Of a stretch of DNA of 64,000 bases, positions 60,568 to 64,000 are shown one piece after another. Each line of letters begins with the position of its first letter. Positions within the stretch are counted from its first letter, which is position 1. Origin of the DNA: Spirochaetaceae bacterium (GTDB lineage: Bacteria; Spirochaetota; Spirochaetia; SZUA-6; DRHE01). Where the stretch lies: NCBI GenBank assembly GCA_020353535.1, contig CP070696.1:3018368-3082367 (forward strand), given 5' to 3'. Below the pieces are notes generated by a model. It had not been told where the DNA came from and searched no databases. It worked only from the letters and a program-made list of their open reading frames with translations. The position numbers and the translations under genes are program-made.

Positions 60568-60763
60568 AGTTCATCTGCCCGGGAAGCGTCAAACACCCAC
60601 GCTGAAAAGGTAGAGCTGCAACGGCTGCATCCGGAAATCACACCCTCTCTTGACTTCTCAACCCGGGGCTCGACCCGAGGCTTTGACATTTTGCCGCGAA
60701 ACAACCAAGATGGAATTCTCTAGCCTGGTCCGAATTATTAAAGAGCAAAGGAGGGGCGGTGTG

Positions 60764-62158
60764 ATGAAGATCAATACTTCGCTAACGCCGAAGTCGCTCT
60801 TGCCCCAGATCAGTGAGTTATTTAAAATTTCCGGTACTAAGATCCTGGCGATCCACAAGAGGTGGAAGCCCGAATCGGGCACTCCGGTTTTCACCGTGAA
60901 AGGCAAGTACACCACTCGCGGCTGGACCGAATGGACTCAAGGATTTCAGTTTGGATCTTCCCTGCTGCAATTCGACGCAGAGGGGGACCGGAGTTTCCTC
61001 GACAATGGGATCCAGGGCACTCTTTCCACGATGGCCAGTCATGTCAGTCATATCGGCGTACACGACCATGGCTTCAACAACATCAGCACCTACGGCAATC
61101 TTCTACGGCTGTACCGGGAGGAAAAGGTTCCCAGGGACAGCTGGGCAGAGGCCTACTGTGAGCTGGCCCTCAAGGTCTCCGGAGCGGTTCAGGCAGCTCG
61201 CTGGACCTCCCTGCCGGATAATCTTGGCTACATCTACTCCTTCAACGGACCCCATTCCCTATTCGTGGATACGATCCGCTCGCTGAGGGTATTGAGCGCG
61301 GCCCACACCTTGGGGCATGTGCTGATGGGCGAACAGGACCGCAAGATCTCCCTGCTCGAACGTATGCTGCAGCACGCCGAGGCAACGGCCCGATACAACG
61401 TCTACTTCGGGGAAGGACGGGATATCTACGACATTCGCGGCCGGGCGGTGCATGAAGCCATCTTCAACGTGACCAATGGAGCGTTCCGCTGTCCGAGCAC
61501 GCAGCAGGGCTATTCCCCCTTTACCACCTGGACCCGGGGACAAGCCTGGGCTCTGGCCGGGTATCCGGAGCAGCTGGAGTATCTGGATGCGCTGCCGGAG
61601 CAGTCGTTCAAGGATCTTCATGTTGCCGACCTGAAGAACAAAACGGCCTTCGTCAGCCGCTTTCTGCAGACCTCCATAGCCCTGGCGGATTTCTACATCG
61701 AGCAGACCCCCGTGGACGGTATTCCCTACTGGGACACGGGAGCCCCGGGCCTGGTCAATCTGCCCGACTGGCGAGACAGGCCTGCGGACCCGTTCAACGA
61801 CTACGAGCCGGTGGACAGCTCGGCAGCCGCCATTGCCGCCCAGGGACTGCTGCGCCTTGGCAATCACCTACAGAAGAAGGGAAAGGCAAGCGAGGGAAAG
61901 CGCTATTTCCAGGCGGGGTTGACCGTGGCCTCCGCTCTGTTTGCGGAACCGTACCTGTCCACCGATTCCGAGGCCGAGGGATTGATTCTTCACTCGGTCT
62001 ACCACCGTCCCAACGGCTGGGATCATATCCCCAAAGGGAAAAAAGTCCCCTGCGGGGAAGCGACCATGTGGGGAGACTACCACGCCCGGGAACTGGCCCT
62101 GTACATCAAGAAGATTGCCGAAAGGCAACCCTACTACGACTTCTGGAGCACTTTATAG
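60764..62158 (+). CDS. Glycoside hydrolase family 88, unsaturated glycuronyl hydrolase
   Basis: I place the start at ATG 60764 behind GGAGG (464 residues); no signal peptide, so it is cytoplasmic. The alpha6/alpha6-barrel motifs HDHGFNNISTYGNLLRLY (near 103), IYDIRGRAVHEAIFN (near 225) and TTWTRGQAWALAGYPEQ (near 258) with a late DSSAAAIAAQGLLRLG (near 350) carry the conserved Asp residues of GH88. These enzymes hydrate the 4,5-double bond left by polysaccharide lyases on glucuronyl or rhamnogalacturonyl oligosaccharides. Isomerase and dehydrogenase genes follow 12 bases later. Confidence 0.87.
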   Translation: MKINTSLTPKSLLPQISELFKISGTKILAIHKRWKPESGTPVFTVKGKYTTRGWTEWTQGFQFGSSLLQFDAEGDRSFLDNGIQGTLSTMASHVSHIGVHDHGFNNISTYGNLLRLYREEKVPRDSWAEAYCELALKVSGAVQAARWTSLPDNLGYIYSFNGPHSLFVDTIRSLRVLSAAHTLGHVLMGEQDRKISLLERMLQHAEATARYNVYFGEGRDIYDIRGRAVHEAIFNVTNGAFRCPSTQQGYSPFTTWTRGQAWALAGYPEQLEYLDALPEQSFKDLHVADLKNKTAFVSRFLQTSIALADFYIEQTPVDGIPYWDTGAPGLVNLPDWRDRPADPFNDYEPVDSSAAAIAAQGLLRLGNHLQKKGKASEGKRYFQAGLTVASALFAEPYLSTDSEAEGLILHSVYHRPNGWDHIPKGKKVPCGEATMWGDYHARELALYIKKIAERQPYYDFWSTL

Positions 62159-62170
62159 GAGGGGGCGAGC

Positions 62171-63004
62171 ATGGAAGCACAACCGCTGAAAGACCTGAGC
62201 AAACTCTGCATTCACACCATCACCACCCGCCCCTGGTCGCTGGAGGATGCGATCCGCCACTACAGCGCCGCCGGAGTAGCGGGCATTTCCGTGTGGCGCC
62301 AGGCCATCGAGGGGCAGGATCCGGCAGAGGCGGGCAGACACATCCGGGAAGCGGGCTTGAGCGTCGTCTCCCTGGTCCGGGGCGGCTTTTACCCGGCCCG
62401 GGAGAAGAAGGACAGGCGGAAGGCTATTGATGAAAATCTGCGCATCATAGATGAGGCCGCCGCTCTGCAAGCGCCCCACGTGGTGCTGGTTTGCGGTGCG
62501 GTGCCCGGACAGCCGCTGGCCGAATCCCGCAAGCAGATCCGGGAGGGGATCGAGGCCACCCTACCTCACTGCGCCGAAACCGGAGTCAAGCTTGCCATTG
62601 AGCCGCTTCACCCGATGTACGCGGACAGTCGCTCTGCAATAAACACCCTGGCCCAGGCCAACGATCTGGCCGAGGCGATCGACTCACCGCTGGTGGGTGT
62701 GGCGGTGGATGTGTATCATCTGTGGTGGGATCCGGATCTGGAGCAACAGATCAGGCGCTGCGGCCGGATGAAGAAGATCCTGGCCTTCCATATCTGCGAC
62801 TGGAAAACCCCGACCGAGGACCTGCTGTACGACCGGGGTCTGATGGGGGAGGGCTGCATTCCGATCCGTCAGATACGGGGCTGGGTCGAAGCGTCCGGTT
62901 TTTCGGGATTCAATGAGGTGGAGATCTTCTCCACTCTGCGTTGGACCCAAAACCAGGATCAGTGGCTGCAGGAGATTATCCGGGCTTACCGGGAAGCTTC
63001 CTGA
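62171..63004 (+). CDS. Sugar phosphate isomerase/epimerase family TIM-barrel protein
   Basis: The protein has 277 residues, starting at ATG 62171 behind AGGAGGGGG. The xylose-isomerase-like barrel carries ligands KLAIEPLHPMYA (near 142), VAVDVYHLWWDP (near 180), AFHICDWKTP with His/Asp (near 208) and FNEVEIFST (near 255). A likely role is isomerising a keto-uronate or related sugar in the GH88 pathway. It lies 12 bases after the GH88 stop and 90 bases before the Gfo/Idh gene. Confidence 0.75.
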   Translation: MEAQPLKDLSKLCIHTITTRPWSLEDAIRHYSAAGVAGISVWRQAIEGQDPAEAGRHIREAGLSVVSLVRGGFYPAREKKDRRKAIDENLRIIDEAAALQAPHVVLVCGAVPGQPLAESRKQIREGIEATLPHCAETGVKLAIEPLHPMYADSRSAINTLAQANDLAEAIDSPLVGVAVDVYHLWWDPDLEQQIRRCGRMKKILAFHICDWKTPTEDLLYDRGLMGEGCIPIRQIRGWVEASGFSGFNEVEIFSTLRWTQNQDQWLQEIIRAYREAS

Positions 63005-63094
63005 GGATTTCCTGGCGGGGAGAGGTAAAAAGCACGTTTTTATAAGAGGCGGAGCCAAAGAGAGCCCAATAATGCAGAGAGAGAGGAACGGACC

Positions 63095-64000
63095 ATGAAA
63101 GAGCGCAAGATCGGGGTGATCATGAACGGGGTAACCGGCCGCATGGGCACCAATCAACATCTGATTCGCAGCATCCTGGCGATCCGTGACCAGGGGGGCG
63201 TGCCCCTGTCCAATGGAGACAGGATCGTGCCGGAGCCGATCCTGGTGGGACGTAATGCGGACAAACTCAGGGCCCTTGCCCGGGCTAACGGCCTGGAGCG
63301 CACCTCTACGGACCTGGATGCCTGTCTTTCCGATTCCGACTATCAGATATACTTCGACGCTCAACGAACCGATCTGAGAAAGGGTCCGGTACTCAAAGCC
63401 ATCGCAGCGGGCAAACACATCTACACGGAGAAGCCCCCCGCCTTGAACACCGAAGAGGCCATGGAGATGTACCGGGCGGCGCTCCAGGCTGGAGTGAAGA
63501 ACGGGGTGGTACAGGACAAGCTCTGGCTGCCCGGGCTGCTCAAGCTCAAATACCTCAAGGACAACGGTTTTTTCGGAAGAATGTTGTCGGTTCGCTGCGA
63601 GTTCGGCTACTGGGTGTTCGACGGCTTCGACCAGCCGGCCCAGCGCCCCTCCTGGAACTACCGAAAGGAGGACGGCGGCGGCATCCTTCTGGATATGCTC
63701 TGCCACTGGCGCTATGTCATCGACAACCTCTTCGCGCCGGTCAAGGCGGTGTCCTGCATCGCCACCACCCACCTCGACAGGCGGGTGGACGAAAACGGAC
63801 GGGAGTACCCGTGCACCGCTGAAGACGCGGCCTACGCCACCTTTCTCTGCCAGAGTAAGGAGGGAGATTTGATCTGCCACTTCAACTCCTCCTGGGTGGT
63901 GCGGGTGCGCCGGGACGACCTGGTGGTGTTCCAGGTGGAGGGCACCAAAGGAACCGCGGTGGCGGGCTTGAGGGACTGCTGGATCCAGCCTTCCTCCCTG
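63095..64000 (+). CDS. Gfo/Idh/MocA family oxidoreductase, 3' end outside window
   Basis: 302 codons from ATG 63095 stay open to the window edge. The start has GAGAGGAACGG upstream. The Rossmann fold reads [20 protein letters not shown], the catalytic Lys is in [10 protein letters not shown], and the C-terminal domain has [20 protein letters not shown], with Asp and His in the expected active-site places. It is co-directional with GH88 and a TIM-barrel isomerase, so an NAD(P)-dependent step on a uronate-derived sugar is likely. The C-terminus and following genes cannot be seen. Confidence 0.85.
   Translation, partial: MKERKIGVIMNGVTGRMGTNQHLIRSILAIRDQGGVPLSNGDRIVPEPILVGRNADKLRALARANGLERTSTDLDACLSDSDYQIYFDAQRTDLRKGPVLKAIAAGKHIYTEKPPALNTEEAMEMYRAALQAGVKNGVVQDKLWLPGLLKLKYLKDNGFFGRMLSVRCEFGYWVFDGFDQPAQRPSWNYRKEDGGGILLDMLCHWRYVIDNLFAPVKAVSCIATTHLDRRVDENGREYPCTAEDAAYATFLCQSKEGDLICHFNSSWVVRVRRDDLVVFQVEGTKGTAVAGLRDCWIQPSSL

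Noticed and set aside
62684-63880. 398-codon minus-strand frame at the right end
   Set aside because: Opposite to well-supported TIM-barrel and Gfo/Idh genes, no motifs; a shadow.
1-64000. tRNA, rRNA, CRISPR arrays, insertion sequences
   Set aside because: Reading the intergenic gaps showed no cloverleaf-like segments, no regularly spaced repeats and no transposase motifs; a tRNAscan/ISfinder run would be decisive.

Overview
The window reads as bacterial chromosome from a Gram-negative-type organism. It has an outer-membrane-like beta protein, a lipobox lipoprotein, sigma54-type control and both sigma70-type and -24/-12 promoters. My best guess is a free-living spirochaete of the Spirochaeta/Sediminispirochaeta type. 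That guess rests on overall gene content and is inference: no rRNA or other taxonomic marker is present. I see no rRNA, tRNA, CRISPR array or insertion sequence. Genes are densely packed in short operons, and no gene-free stretch exceeds about 280 bases.

Region 1 (1-33 kb) is a transport and catabolism island. After a toxin-antitoxin remnant, a DUF1932 dehydrogenase and a TIM-barrel protein come three importers of the Fbp/Afu class. Importer A is 2211-6140, B is 19826-23988 (minus strand) and C is 28938-32833. Each has a periplasmic binding protein, one long permease carrying two fused transmembrane modules, and an ATPase. The neighbours are not iron genes. They are two PfkB kinases resembling the Thermotoga myo-inositol kinase IolK (6182-7069, 26958-27833), an IolG-like inositol dehydrogenase, an IolM-like scyllo-inosose dehydrogenase, a LacI regulator with a clear operator, an RpiR regulator, TIM-barrel isomerases, a fused double HAD protein, a PHP-domain phosphatase-like protein and an MFS carrier. 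Two low-affinity phosphate permease (PiT) modules with PhoU/DUF47 partners sit among them. One is co-directional with the inositol genes. The other lies behind a histidine kinase/sigma54 regulator pair and has a near-perfect -24/-12 promoter and an upstream inverted repeat. My reading is that the island takes up phosphorylated cyclitols or sugars, strips or moves the phosphate, balances phosphate through PiT, and oxidises the carbon by a Thermotoga-like inositol route.

Region 2 (33-37 kb) is a standard carbohydrate ABC operon on the minus strand (binding protein, two permeases, Cof-type HAD phosphatase) without its own ATPase.

Region 3 (37-60 kb) is mixed housekeeping and signalling. It holds a small beta-barrel-like protein, two beta-repeat surface or periplasmic proteins (DUF4097, DUF2807), a TGS-domain GTPase, a NarL/HisKA_3 two-component pair, a hybrid kinase, a MinD-like ATPase followed by a protein with PAP2-type motifs, PlsY, a CheY-like receiver, a long-chain acyl-CoA synthetase, a dihydroorotate-dehydrogenase-like protein, a CysRS paralogue lacking two zinc ligands, a DUF3786 protein, a class III cyclase-like protein and HAD phosphatases. 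Between the PAP2-like gene and plsY is a gene that ordinary ORF calling misses: a HesB/IscA-like selenoprotein with an in-frame UGA (48165-48449, minus strand).

Region 4 (59.7-64 kb) starts a uronate-polysaccharide cluster: an SDR divergent from a GH88 unsaturated glycuronyl hydrolase, a TIM-barrel isomerase and a Gfo/Idh/MocA dehydrogenase cut by the window end.
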